DNA from: Actinobacteria bacterium HGW-Actinobacteria-1
GTDB lineage: Bacteria; Actinomycetota; Coriobacteriia; Anaerosomatales; Anaerosomataceae
DNA: 64,000 bases
Assembly (NCBI GenBank): GCA_002841355.1
Contig: PHFB01000013.1
Location: forward strand, 1 to 64,000
Direction of reading: 5' to 3'
Shown here: positions 10,401 through 18,202 of the stretch, one piece after another
Numbering within the stretch: position 1 is the first letter of the stretch
Layout of the letters: every line of letters begins with the position of its first letter
Program-made: the position numbers and the translations under genes
Notes under the pieces: model-generated
What the model saw: the letters and a program-made list of their open reading frames with translations, nothing else
Told to the model about the DNA's origin: nothing
Database searches by the model: none

Positions 10401-13400
10401 AGTGCGTCATGACTGGCACCGACAAGCGCCCATACGCTGCCGTCAGAGGCGATGACGCTCGCGAGCGGCGACTCGATGGTCTTGGATGGGTCGTCCGGAT
10501 CCGAGAAGCGCACCTCGGCGTTGTTCGAATGCGGGTTGTGGCAATCGCCGCACGCAGTCTTGCCACCCGACGCGCGCTGATCCGAGGGCATGACATCGTG
10601 TCGGGTCCTGGCGTCGACGCCCACGGTGAAAGCCGACCGGATGTCGATGCCGGTCGTCGAGTTCGCCGCATTGTCGTGGCAGCCTCCGGTGCCATCAGCC
10701 GTGCACGTGCGCCCGTCCGCAGCGCCTCGACCACCCGCAAGGAGCTTGCCAGAGTCGGTGCCTCCGTGCGGCGCATGACACGCGGCGCACGCATTGTCCG
10801 ACGCGGTACCGACACCCGTCACCTCAAGCGCTACCACATCCGTGTTGAGCGACCGGTGGAGCACGTCGGCTTCTGCGGCCTCGACGGCCTCGTCGCCGGC
10901 CGTCGGCGTGACGAGCGCGACGACCTTGTCCCACGCGCGAACGGCGGTCGTCTTGATCCAGCTGACCGCGCTCTCGAGAACTCCCTGCTGCTGCGACGTT
11001 TCCGTCGCGATAGCCCCCACTCCCTCAACGCGCGTGTTCCACTCGGCCTGATACGCCACATGCTCGGCATCATCGGGATAGTGTTCGCTCGCAGGGTACG
11101 GGTAGTTCGACATCGCCGAGAATGGCAGCGGTTCCACCGTCTTCTCGACGTCGGTATTGAGGTCCTTGTAGTAGCCCTTCGCGTACACGACGTACGTGTG
11201 CGTCATGCCGTCCTGGGCAGGCGCGGGACGCTGGTAGCGCAGCGCGATCTCGTCACCACGACCGTAGATCACGAGCTTGTCATCCGCTCCGCTCAGCAGG
11301 GGGCCGACCTCGCCGAACCGTGTGTAGTTGCCCGGCAGGTACCCGGACTGACCGTTCGGCTCGCCGTAGACGTACTCGTAGATGTCGCCTTCTGCCGACT
11401 TCCCATCCACACCATGTCGGCGCAGCTCCGCTGAGGTCCGCTCGACTTCGGTCACCTTGAGCGGCTCATCCGCGGTCGTGTCCAGCTTCACCGAGTCCAC
11501 GTACGTCTTGAGCAAGAACGTCAGTCGCACGCGGTAGTCGTTCGTCGGGAACTTGCCCGTGAGATCGAGCATGTACGGACGCGCGAACTCTGCCGGCTTG
11601 GGCCAGTCGCCCGGCAGTGCGACCCAGTTCCCGCTGGCGTCCACGACCTCGACCTTCTGACGCACGCCCGCGGTGCCAAGTGCTTTACCCTCAGCGGTCT
11701 CCGGGAAGCGGCTCATGCCCTCGAAGACCAGCTTGATGGCGTCTGCGTCCGAAAGGTCGCCGAGGTCGAGTTCGATCGACTCGTATGCGGGCTGCTCGAC
11801 GTCGGGCGACAGCACGGCGTACACGCCGTCGCTTTCCGCGATCTGGCTCAGTACGTCCTCGCCGGTCTTGATCCTTGTCGCCGAGAGCGGCGCGCTCATC
11901 GTCGAGCTCACGGTATGGATGACGTCCTCAAGCGGCTGGTACGTGCCCCCCTGCGGGATCTTCTCGGCCACGACCGTGCGTCCCTCGGGAACGTCGACGG
12001 CGTAGAGCTTGAACGTGTCGAGGTAGTCGGTCTCGAAGCGCTCCTCGACGAGACGGAGCTCAAGCGCACCGTCCTTCTCGGTCGGCGTGTTGTCGAGAAC
12101 GTAGTAGTCGTTCGGGTTTGGCTTCTGATACGTGCCGTTCGATCGTGGGCTCGCGAGCTTGCCCGTCGTATAGAGGTCGGCCTCGTAGTCGAACTTGCTT
12201 CCGTCCCACGTGAAGAGGAACGGACAGGAGCCGGTGGCGTCGTAGATGTAGAAGCTACCCCAGTCCGAGAAACCGTAGGAGTTGCCCGCCGCGTCCCGTG
12301 CCTCGACGCGCCACGTGTAGCCACCGAGACCGAGCGTCTCATCCCGCGTGGTCGCGGTCGTCCAGTCGGTGGACGAGTAGAGCGTGCCGTCCTTATAGAG
12401 GTAGTACCGGAATTCGAACGGACCGCCGGGCGCGGCCAACGGGGCCGCCCAGTTGAACGTGCGAAGGACATCCGTGCCAAGCCACGCCGGACCGGAAGGA
12501 TACGGCGTGATCGTCGGCCTCGGAATACCCATCACGATATCGCCCGAGATGTACGAGCTGCCGTCCAGCGCGATCGAGCGCACGCGGAAATGCCACACGC
12601 CGGGTGACATGCTTGTGACGTTCACCGAGTGCGTCTGGGTGCGGGTCGCCGTGCCGGCAGTGTTCGTGTACGACGAGGTGGTGCCGTAATCCACCCAACT
12701 GCTCGTCAGGCCGGATGTGACCCAGGTGACCTGCGCGGAGTACCCGTTGAATGCCGTTATCGTCGGCCCGGAGACGAGCGCTTCGTCTCGTGAGTAGCGC
12801 GCCTTGGCCATCAGGTAGACATACCCGTCATCCCCGACATGATTGGCGGCGGACAGCGGCAGGTTCACCGATGCCTGCGTGACCATCTGCGCGCTCTGGA
12901 TCAGGTCCCATGAGCCCGTTCCTACGTTCCACGCCGAGAGCACGACCGGGAAGCCTGCCGCCTCTTCGCCGTACCCCTCCCACTGCACACGGATCGACGT
13001 CATGTCACCTCGGGCAATGGGTGCTTTGAAGCGGTACATCTGGTAGTCCCAGTCGCCGTCAACAAGCTGGAGCGACGTCACAAGTCGCGATCCGTCGCTC
13101 GTGAGCAGCGCGGCGGCGCGCGCAGCAGAGACTGGAGTCCCGGGGCTGCTCGGCGTTGGGGACACGGTGCTCTCCCACGCGGCGAATCCGGGTGGCTCAG
13201 CCAGCACCGAGATGTAGCTGATTCCCGGAGCGGTGATGTCGTTGTGTCCGGAACCGCTGAAAGCACTCGGCCCACGGTAGGAGTAGCCCGCCGGATACGT
13301 GAGCGACGCATCGTCATGGCACGTGCTACACAGCTCCTGCCCCGTTACCCGCGTGTACGACGGACCGCTGCCGGTGCCGTGCGGTTCGTGACAGCCGTCG

Positions 13401-14215
13401 CAACCGGCAGCAGCACCGGACGCACCGGGCCACGATGTCAGCGCCTTGGTGGAGCTGGTGACAGTCGAGTGCTTCTGCGCGCCAGCGGCAGACGCACCGG
13501 CATACACGCCACCGCTGTCCTGATGACAGCCGAGACACAGACCCGGCTCTCCGGAGACGGTAATGGTCGTCTGTGATTCGGTTCGAAGCGTCGAGCGGAC
13601 CAGGTCGGCATTCGACGAGGCGTGGGGCTCGTGACACGCCACGCACGCGATGCCCGCTACGCTTGCCGAGGATGTGATCGACGCATGTGGGGTGCCCTCG
13701 ATCGGCACGGCCAGATTTCCGCCTGGAAGTGCAGAACCCGAACCATGACAGGCGCCGCACACGGCCACTCCGCCCGTCGCCTCCGAGGATCCGGCACTGA
13801 GCGAGCCAGGATTGCCTTCGGTGGGACCAGCGTGAGGAGTATGGCAGTCAGCGCATTGCAGGACGCCAGTCGGAACCGGGTGCGAGCTCTTCGCAGTCGT
13901 AGTCCCGATCACGGATTCGCCGAATTCCGCCTTCGCGTCATACGTGCTGCCCGATCCGTCGTGGCAGTTGTAGCAGAGCAGCTTCTGCGACGGCGCATCT
14001 AAGATCACATCGCCCTGGGCAACGTGCAGATCGTGGCAGAGCGTGCATGAGCGGCTTGATGAGGTGTAGGCACCATGTGGGTTGGCAGCCACGGCGGGCG
14101 CAGGGATGAGAGCACAGCAGACCATGGCTACGGCCGCGACCGCGAACGTAGCGCAAATCCGACGTGCAATCCCCCCGAGCGCTGTCACTCCGTGGCGCGC
14201 AGAACCGCGTCGCAT
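7493..14215 (-). CDS. Giant secreted multiheme c-type cytochrome with duplicated beta-type domain
   Basis: 2240 aa from the ATG at 14215, chosen because GGAGG lies 9 bases upstream and a signal peptide follows at once (hydrophobic core ~20-37, cleavage after APAVA at 43). An upstream in-frame start would run into the tRNA gene. I count 14 canonical CXXCH motifs in three groups: eight in the N-terminal ~260 residues (CTLCH to CSTCH), two near 10.55-10.8 kb (CAACH, CGDCH) and four in the last ~200 residues (CLRCH, CSTCH, CKTCH, CLLCH). Non-canonical CX7CH, CWCH and a C-terminal CACH are also present. Between them lie fibronectin-III-like segments and two copies of a ~400-aa domain beginning SCPFLFTW. 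It is probably an extracellular electron-transfer protein, but no membrane anchor or sorting signal was seen. It is a single-gene unit downstream of tRNA-Ala. Confidence 0.85.
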   Translation of the reverse strand: MRRGSARHGVTALGGIARRICATFAVAAVAMVCCALIPAPAVAANPHGAYTSSSRSCTLCHDLHVAQGDVILDAPSQKLLCYNCHDGSGSTYDAKAEFGESVIGTTTAKSSHPVPTGVLQCADCHTPHAGPTEGNPGSLSAGSSEATGGVAVCGACHGSGSALPGGNLAVPIEGTPHASITSSASVAGIACVACHEPHASSNADLVRSTLRTESQTTITVSGEPGLCLGCHQDSGGVYAGASAAGAQKHSTVTSSTKALTSWPGASGAAAGCDGCHEPHGTGSGPSYTRVTGQELCSTCHDDASLTYPAGYSYRGPSAFSGSGHNDITAPGISYISVLAEPPGFAAWESTVSPTPSSPGTPVSAARAAALLTSDGSRLVTSLQLVDGDWDYQMYRFKAPIARGDMTSIRVQWEGYGEEAAGFPVVLSAWNVGTGSWDLIQSAQMVTQASVNLPLSAANHVGDDGYVYLMAKARYSRDEALVSGPTITAFNGYSAQVTWVTSGLTSSWVDYGTTSSYTNTAGTATRTQTHSVNVTSMSPGVWHFRVRSIALDGSSYISGDIVMGIPRPTITPYPSGPAWLGTDVLRTFNWAAPLAAPGGPFEFRYYLYKDGTLYSSTDWTTATTRDETLGLGGYTWRVEARDAAGNSYGFSDWGSFYIYDATGSCPFLFTWDGSKFDYEADLYTTGKLASPRSNGTYQKPNPNDYYVLDNTPTEKDGALELRLVEERFETDYLDTFKLYAVDVPEGRTVVAEKIPQGGTYQPLEDVIHTVSSTMSAPLSATRIKTGEDVLSQIAESDGVYAVLSPDVEQPAYESIELDLGDLSDADAIKLVFEGMSRFPETAEGKALGTAGVRQKVEVVDASGNWVALPGDWPKPAEFARPYMLDLTGKFPTNDYRVRLTFLLKTYVDSVKLDTTADEPLKVTEVERTSAELRRHGVDGKSAEGDIYEYVYGEPNGQSGYLPGNYTRFGEVGPLLSGADDKLVIYGRGDEIALRYQRPAPAQDGMTHTYVVYAKGYYKDLNTDVEKTVEPLPFSAMSNYPYPASEHYPDDAEHVAYQAEWNTRVEGVGAIATETSQQQGVLESAVSWIKTTAVRAWDKVVALVTPTAGDEAVEAAEADVLHRSLNTDVVALEVTGVGTASDNACAACHAPHGGTDSGKLLAGGRGAADGRTCTADGTGGCHDNAANSTTGIDIRSAFTVGVDARTRHDVMPSDQRASGGKTACGDCHNPHSNNAEVRFSDPDDPSKTIESPLASVIASDGSVWALVGASHDALAPSITGLTLTADVASQSSPTVTWQTLNDASTSWIDWGTTLAYELGNASSGTPFGNNNLVTSHSVQMSSLTTGTLYHYRVRSTDALGNTGFSEDRTYKVTDPPPVPVMSDLTTVTGPGVGPIPVGLSSTTVTCSDGHAVQYQFWASTSALSGWLDTPAYAPYFYDGSYTARVRARDAVDQQAVSAWSALDSFEVTSAPYIDSGSCPFLFTWNGTDFDYEADLYTTSKLASQRANGTYQKPNPNDYYVLHNTPAVLDGAFELRLVEERFETDYLDTFKLFAVDVPEGRTVVAEKIPQGGTYQPIDDVIHTVSSTLQQPVSATRVKTGEDVLAAIAENDGVYATLSPDQELPGYESIELDLGDLSDAEAIKLVFQGMSRFPKTDDGKILGTAGVRQKVEVLDGNGNWVALPGEWPKPAEFARPYMLDLTGKFLTDDYRVRLTFLLKTYVDSVKLDTTADEPLNVTEVTRASAELRQHGSDAKSSETDIYEYVYGAANGFAGYFPGDYTRYGEVGPLLDTTDDKFVIYGGGDEIVLRFDVPEEPAAGTARAYVVFADGYYKDLNTDVPRTVAPLPFSAMSNYPYPASEHYPDDAEHVAYQAEWNTRTKESISFVASASSAESARAATFATYHTQPKDTGSPTRVAFGEYHADAWAPLLEDTFSVDSDQFYAKVVRNDGTETTVSVAAGWESESAETAKPTPSAPGAPVSASSIASLTADDGSYWRTNLATGDTRWNWQVMRFDLGAIAVSEIKSITFSWNGHGEPTPGYPTSVSLWNPLTGTWVQVTRVQIASDATVSKGVGSLSQEFCLRCHDGAAPAGVVFPAGIGNIGATWNLSTGDVHGAKAGAGFGSAGLKAPYSRGQSAIPCSTCHDTHGSGSINHFPSVVNGQSVPTITTGTTMSNLCKTCHQGTAYEWHDDGYGGCWCHYVQKYEPGGHDSAHDISDADNCLLCHKGHTATYAHAAAEAGCACH
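8597..9799 (-). repeat. Internal duplication, copy B, within the giant cytochrome gene
   Basis: This copy encodes ~400 aa running from SCPFLFTWNG to YQAEWNTRT. It is paralogous to 11030-12231, with long identical peptide stretches (DVPEGRTVVAEKIPQGGTYQ, LPFSAMSNYPYPASEHYPDD) and visible DNA similarity. Coordinates are set by the conserved ends of the domain. Confidence 0.85.
11030..12231 (-). repeat. Internal duplication, copy A, within the giant cytochrome gene
   Basis: This is the partner of 8597-9799, about 1.2 kb long in the same orientation, encoding SCPFLFTWDG to YQAEWNTRV. The two copies are separated by ~1.2 kb that carries two CXXCH motifs, a CX7CH and an Fn3-like segment. The pattern suggests one domain-level duplication event. 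Confidence 0.85.
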
Positions 14216-14293
14216 ACGGTGGACCCTCCGTACAGCCCAGTTAATGCCGAGTAATAATCGCATCCTAACATGATGACGGTCTGTACGAACAGC

Positions 14294-14320
14294 AGAAGAG
14301 CGGACATAGTCCGCTCTTCT
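14294..14320 (-). terminator. Hairpin terminator after tRNA-Ala
   Basis: A perfect 12-bp stem (14294-14305 with 14309-14320, AGAAGAGCGGAC) with a 3-base loop lies 13 bases past the encoded CCA end of the tRNA. There is no long U-tract. It separates the tRNA transcript from the giant cytochrome gene. Confidence 0.65.
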
Positions 14321-14332
14321 GGTGACTTCTAT

Positions 14333-14408
14333 TGGTGGAGCCAAGGGGGCTCGAACCCCTGACCTTCTGGCTGCCAGCCAGACGCTCTCCCAGCTGAGCT
14401 ATGGCCCC
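14333..14408 (-). tRNA. tRNA-Ala(GGC)
   Basis: The minus strand folds as a cloverleaf: acceptor GGGGCCA/TGGCTCC, D-arm AGCTCAGCTGGGAGAGC, anticodon stem TCTGG/CCAGA with loop CTGGCAG (anticodon GGC), and T-arm AGGGGTTCGAGCCCC. The acceptor has the G3:U70 pair that marks alanine tRNAs. Discriminator A is at 14336 and the CCA end is encoded at 14333-14335. Confidence 0.97.
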
Positions 14409-14438
14409 ACATCTGGGTGCCGTAAAACGGCAAGCGCT

Positions 14439-14466
14439 AGTATAACAGCCCCCGAGGCGCGGTCAA
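14439..14466 (-). promoter_or_regulatory. Sigma-70-type promoter of tRNA-Ala
   Basis: On the minus strand, TTGACC (14461-14466) and TATACT (14439-14444) are separated by 16 bases, about 30 bases upstream of the mature 5' end of the tRNA. Confidence 0.7.
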
Positions 14467-14471
14467 CCGTG

Positions 14472-15425
14472 TCATTCTGCGCCGCTCTCAATGGGTCCGG
14501 ATTCGATCACCGCAACTGATGGACCCTCCAACGCAGCCTCGAGCTGAATGTGCTCGCTTGGACCCCGTGCACTGCCCAGGAACTCGGCTGTAAGCATGCC
14601 ACAGAAGATCAGAGCCCCGCCGGCGATTCCCTTGATGCCGAGCGCGTCCCCGGCCATCCAGCCGAAGATCCCACCGAACACCGGCTCCATGATAAGCACG
14701 AGCGCCGTCTTGGCGGGCGACAGGATCCTCTGTGCGTAGGTTTGCACTGCGAACGCGACGGCACTGGCAAGCACGCCGGTCACCACGAGCGCCACCCACA
14801 CGTCCGACGTCGGCCACACGTACGGCCGCTCGGCAGCGAGCGAAACAGCGCCGCAGGCAAGTCCGGTGACCGCGAGCTGCACAAGCGTTAGCGCACGCGC
14901 ATCATGCTGCCTTCCTGGACCTCCGAGGACGATCATGTGCGCCGAGTAGGCGATCGCGCATAGCAAGACGCGGGTGTCCCCTGGTGTCCAACCGTCCGCA
15001 TTCGCGCCGGAGAGCAGCCAAAGCCCTACGACGGCAAGCACGACACCCAGGATGGTCGTCATCTGAGGCGGACGTCGCAGAACCACCGCTTGCATCGCCG
15101 GCGTGATCACTACGAACATGCCAGTGATGAACGCCGCCTTCGAGGCGGTGGTCCCCTGGAGTCCCCACGTCTGAAACACGTAACCCGCGATGAGGAAGAC
15201 GCCGGCGAGCAGACCGATCCGGATCGTGCCCGGCGCGAAACGACGGAACGTGCCCGGGAATAGCACCATGAACGCCATAACAGCGATCGCGAACCGCCAG
15301 CCCAGGAAGGCGTAGAGCGGGTATCCGGATACGGCGTCCTTGACCATGACGAACGTGCCGCCCCATACCGCACACACTCCCACAAGCGAGAGTGTGACAA
15401 GCAGGCGCTTCGTAGCCGCCGTCAC
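14472..15425 (-). CDS. EamA/DMT-family transporter
   Basis: 317 aa with about ten hydrophobic helices in two EamA repeats. The first repeat starts with LVGVCAVWGGTFVMVKDAV, and the second ends with PVFGGIFGWMAGDALGIKGIAGGALIFCGM, both typical of drug/metabolite transporters. Substrate is unknown. The GTG start at 15425 overlaps the rsfS stop by four bases (GTGA), so it is translationally coupled as the last gene of the obg operon. A longer upstream frame gives only Arg-rich out-of-frame sequence and was not used. Confidence 0.9.
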   Translation of the reverse strand: MTAATKRLLVTLSLVGVCAVWGGTFVMVKDAVSGYPLYAFLGWRFAIAVMAFMVLFPGTFRRFAPGTIRIGLLAGVFLIAGYVFQTWGLQGTTASKAAFITGMFVVITPAMQAVVLRRPPQMTTILGVVLAVVGLWLLSGANADGWTPGDTRVLLCAIAYSAHMIVLGGPGRQHDARALTLVQLAVTGLACGAVSLAAERPYVWPTSDVWVALVVTGVLASAVAFAVQTYAQRILSPAKTALVLIMEPVFGGIFGWMAGDALGIKGIAGGALIFCGMLTAEFLGSARGPSEHIQLEAALEGPSVAVIESGPIESGAE

Positions 15426-15823
15426 GACTCGTCGTGCTCCTGCTCGACCTCGGGAGAAGCGTTGGTGATCTCGGAGGGCAGTGTGAGCCGCTCCGTGTCG
15501 TTCCATAGCTTCTCCAGGCGGTAGAACTCCCGCTCGTCGGGCTGGAAGACGTGCACCACGATGTCGCCGAAGTCGAGCAGGATCCACTTGGCTTCCCGCT
15601 CGCCCTCGCGTCCTATGGCGCGGAGCCCGGCAGCCTTGAGCTGCGCTTCGATCTCATCGGCGATGGCATGGACCTGACGGTCGGTCGCGCCCGATGCGAT
15701 GACAAAGTAGTCGGTTATCACAAGCGACGGGGCCACATCGAGCACCACGACGTCACTGGCCTTCTTCTCTGCTGCTGCATGCGCTGCGAGCAAGGCGTAC
15801 TCTTTGATCTCCAGCAGAATCAC
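15422..15823 (-). CDS. rsfS: Ribosome silencing factor RsfS (Iojap family)
   Basis: 133 aa. It shows the RsfS/DUF143 core: KKASDVVVLDVAPSLVITDYFVIASG, then DRQVHAIADEIE and the C-terminal ILLDFGDIVVHVFQPDEREFYRLEKLW. It binds L14 on the 50S subunit and blocks subunit joining when nutrients are short. I chose the GTG at 15823, which makes a 4-base overlap with the upstream stop; a TTG at 15841 is an alternative that adds six residues. Its place after nadD and yqeK is the standard one. Confidence 0.92.
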   Translation of the reverse strand: MILLEIKEYALLAAHAAAEKKASDVVVLDVAPSLVITDYFVIASGATDRQVHAIADEIEAQLKAAGLRAIGREGEREAKWILLDFGDIVVHVFQPDEREFYRLEKLWNDTERLTLPSEITNASPEVEQEHDES

Positions 15824-17016
15824 CCTTTCGGCGATTTCCAATCTTGTCCGATGATGACGATGATATCAGCCACGTCCTGCTCGGACGGTTGGTCGACGAT
15901 CTTTCCCACGCCCAGAACCTCGCGAATCGTCGCCCCGGCTTCAAGTTCACCGTCTTGCACGACGATCAATGTCTCCTTGTAGTCGAAACGGTCCGCGTTC
16001 TTCGTGTCGACGACACGGATCCCCGCCTTGATCAGCTCCTGCGCGGCTTCACCAGCGATGCCCGGACGTCCGGCTCCGTTGTACACGATCGCGCGGACGA
16101 CGCCTTCATCCGAGCCGAGCTTGACCCCCCACCACAGAAGCAGCAGGTCGGCGACCTGGTCGCGCTGCGGCTCGAAATACGTCTGCTGTCCGAGGTTGAT
16201 CGGCTTGACCGGCAATGGCACGAGAGCAACCTGCTCGGTCTTCACGCCCTCCATGAAGGTGGTGATGCGCTCGACGTCGGCGGCGGGGAGATCGGTCGCC
16301 GTCACGGTAGCCATAAGTCCCTTGAGCGATTGGTTCTTGAGCGCGTCCTGGTACGCCTGTTTGGACACGACGATGTAGCGCTCGAAAGGAACGGTCAGGT
16401 AGTTCGAGATCGCCGCCATGGAGACCTCGGGCCCGGCTTTGTACGAATCACCGATGCGCTCGAATCCCTGCCCCGGAACCTCCATGAACGCGCCATCGGG
16501 AACCGCTACACCGAAGACCTGACTGTTCTTCTCGTCTAGGCGTATCGCAAGGAAGTCCGCCCCGTTCGTGCCATCCGTTCCAATGATGAGCAGGTTGTCC
16601 TTCGCCCGCTCCTTCACGGCGGCCGGCGAGTTCTCCTTCGCCGCGTCTCGTTTCGCCAGGAAGCGTGCTGCCTGGTTGATCCCTGTCGCCACAAGCACGA
16701 ATACGAGGGCGAGAACGACGATGGCGCCGATGCCCATTCCCGTGTACTTCAAGCCGGTACCGACCGCACGTCCGACGCTGTCAGCCGTGTCCGAGACCTC
16801 GGCCTTCACTCGAGCTGTCTTGGCCGCTCGGCGAAGTTGCTTCCCGCCCTTGGAACTGCGCTTGGTCGCGCGATAGCCTACGGCCGGTGCTGCCGGCTTC
16901 TCGATGTGCGTGCGCCTCCGGGGATAGTCCGCCTCGGAACGCTCCTCGTCATGCAACACGACATCGTCGATCTCGACCGGCTCGGCGGCGCGGCTCTTGC
17001 GCTTCGCCCTGCTCAT
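15820..17016 (-). CDS. LCP-like membrane protein with LytR_C domain, catalytic arginines missing
   Basis: 398 aa. A basic cytoplasmic N-terminus (~85 aa) and one membrane helix (~90-115) lead to an LCP-like domain (NLLIIGTDG, then LAIRLDEKNSQVFGVAVPDG) and a C-terminal LytR_C domain (VVRAIVYNGAGRPGIAGEAAQ to DVADIIVIIGQDW). LCP enzymes attach glycopolymers to peptidoglycan. The usual RSD and SIPRD arginines appear replaced (GADFLA and AVPDGAF), so enzyme activity is doubtful. ATG at 17016 has GGAGG upstream and overlaps the yqeK stop by four bases. LytR_C proteins between yqeK and rsfS are common in actinobacteria. Confidence 0.8.
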   Translation of the reverse strand: MSRAKRKSRAAEPVEIDDVVLHDEERSEADYPRRRTHIEKPAAPAVGYRATKRSSKGGKQLRRAAKTARVKAEVSDTADSVGRAVGTGLKYTGMGIGAIVVLALVFVLVATGINQAARFLAKRDAAKENSPAAVKERAKDNLLIIGTDGTNGADFLAIRLDEKNSQVFGVAVPDGAFMEVPGQGFERIGDSYKAGPEVSMAAISNYLTVPFERYIVVSKQAYQDALKNQSLKGLMATVTATDLPAADVERITTFMEGVKTEQVALVPLPVKPINLGQQTYFEPQRDQVADLLLLWWGVKLGSDEGVVRAIVYNGAGRPGIAGEAAQELIKAGIRVVDTKNADRFDYKETLIVVQDGELEAGATIREVLGVGKIVDQPSEQDVADIIVIIGQDWKSPKG

Positions 17017-17591
17017 CTCGAACCCTCCGAGACAAGCCGGTTCCACAACGTGACCGTCGCGGGGTGGATCCTGCGACGCGAGTCAACGAGATGCCTGAGC
17101 GAGCTCGCATAGGCAAGCATGAACAGCTCGTCGAGCGACACCGTTCCCACCGCGTCACGCAGCGTCTCGACGCCCGCGTGAACGCGTCCAGGCTCGATCG
17201 TGTCCGCAACGTAGACGATGAGGTCGAGCGACGACATCGACTCGGCACCGTAGGTGTGCGCCGCCACAGCGGCCAGCACGGCGTCGTCGAGGTCCGGCAT
17301 CGCCGTCCTGAGTTCAGCAGCTGCAACCGGTGCGTGCAGCAGATACGGCACGGCGCGATCCACATCGGTGACCGCGATCCCATGCGCGTCAGCAGCGGCG
17401 AACAGTTCACTCGCGCTAGCATCCTTCGACCAATCGTGAAGGAGACCAGCCAACCGGGCCGACTCGACGTCGACGCCATACACCTCGGCAAGCCGGGCGG
17501 CGGTGCCGGCAACGCCGAGGGAATGACGCATCCCCTCTGCGCCCAGCCGTTGCTGCAGCGCCGCAAGCGCCCTCTCCCAGAGCTCGGTCAC
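17013..17591 (-). CDS. yqeK: YqeK-type HD-domain phosphohydrolase
   Basis: 192 aa with the HD pattern: H in RHSLGVAGTAARLAEVYGVD, HD in LAGLLHDWSKD, and the later H and D in AAHTYGAESMSSLDLIVYVADTIEPGR, which is the YqeK signature. Members of this family hydrolyse diadenosine tetraphosphate symmetrically to ADP. The GTG start at 17591 overlaps the nadD stop by four bases, and its own stop overlaps the LCP-like gene. nadD-yqeK-rsfS order is conserved in Firmicutes and Actinobacteria. Confidence 0.93.
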   Translation of the reverse strand: MTELWERALAALQQRLGAEGMRHSLGVAGTAARLAEVYGVDVESARLAGLLHDWSKDASASELFAAADAHGIAVTDVDRAVPYLLHAPVAAAELRTAMPDLDDAVLAAVAAHTYGAESMSSLDLIVYVADTIEPGRVHAGVETLRDAVGTVSLDELFMLAYASSLRHLVDSRRRIHPATVTLWNRLVSEGSR

Positions 17592-18202
17592 GGAGTGACC
17601 CCCTCTGCGTAGAGCCCGTTCTTGGAGATGTAGGCCGAGACGGCCTCCGGCAGCAGGTAGCGCACCGGCCGCCTATCGGCGAAGCGCGCGCGAATATCTG
17701 TCGATGAGATCGCGAGCGCCGGGACCTCCATGGTCTCCATCTGGATCCCGCGTTCGCGCTCTTCCGAGAAGCGACCAAGATCGAACCCCGGGCGCGTGGC
17801 GGCGATGAACGTGCATGCGCCGGCGAGCTCGGCGGAATCCTTCCAGGTCAGGATGTCCCAGACCGCATCAGCGCCGGTGATGAAGTACAGTTCGGCCTGG
17901 GGACCGTACAGGTCCCGCAGCGCCTGGATCGTGTCCACTGTGTACGTCGTCCCCGGGCGATCGATCTCAAGCCGGGAGACCTCGAAGTCGGGATTGCTCG
18001 CGGTGGCGATCACGGTCATGAGATAGCGGTGCTCGGCGGACGTCACCGAGCGGTGCGTCTTGCGCACCGGTACGCCAGTCGGCATGAAGACGACCCTGTC
18101 CAGGTTGAACTGGACAAGCGCCTCCTCGGCAGTCACGAGATGACCGTAGTGGATCGGGTCGAACGTGCCACCCATTATCCCGAGCCTGAGCTTCTTTCTC
18201 AC
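17588..18202 (-). CDS. nadD: Nicotinate-nucleotide adenylyltransferase
   Basis: 204 aa. The nucleotidyltransferase signature GGTFDPIHYGHL sits at residues 11-22, with the SxTxxR-type ISSTDIR near residue 167. It joins ATP and nicotinate mononucleotide to form deamido-NAD in NAD synthesis. GTG start at 18202 overlaps the proA stop by four bases (GTGA). The length is normal for NadD. Confidence 0.95.
   Translation of the reverse strand: MRKKLRLGIMGGTFDPIHYGHLVTAEEALVQFNLDRVVFMPTGVPVRKTHRSVTSAEHRYLMTVIATASNPDFEVSRLEIDRPGTTYTVDTIQALRDLYGPQAELYFITGADAVWDILTWKDSAELAGACTFIAATRPGFDLGRFSEERERGIQMETMEVPALAISSTDIRARFADRRPVRYLLPEAVSAYISKNGLYAEGVTP

Noticed and set aside
14216-14344. Longer start for the giant cytochrome
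   Set aside because: It would run into tRNA-Ala and the terminator; ATG 14215 has GGAGG and an immediate signal peptide.
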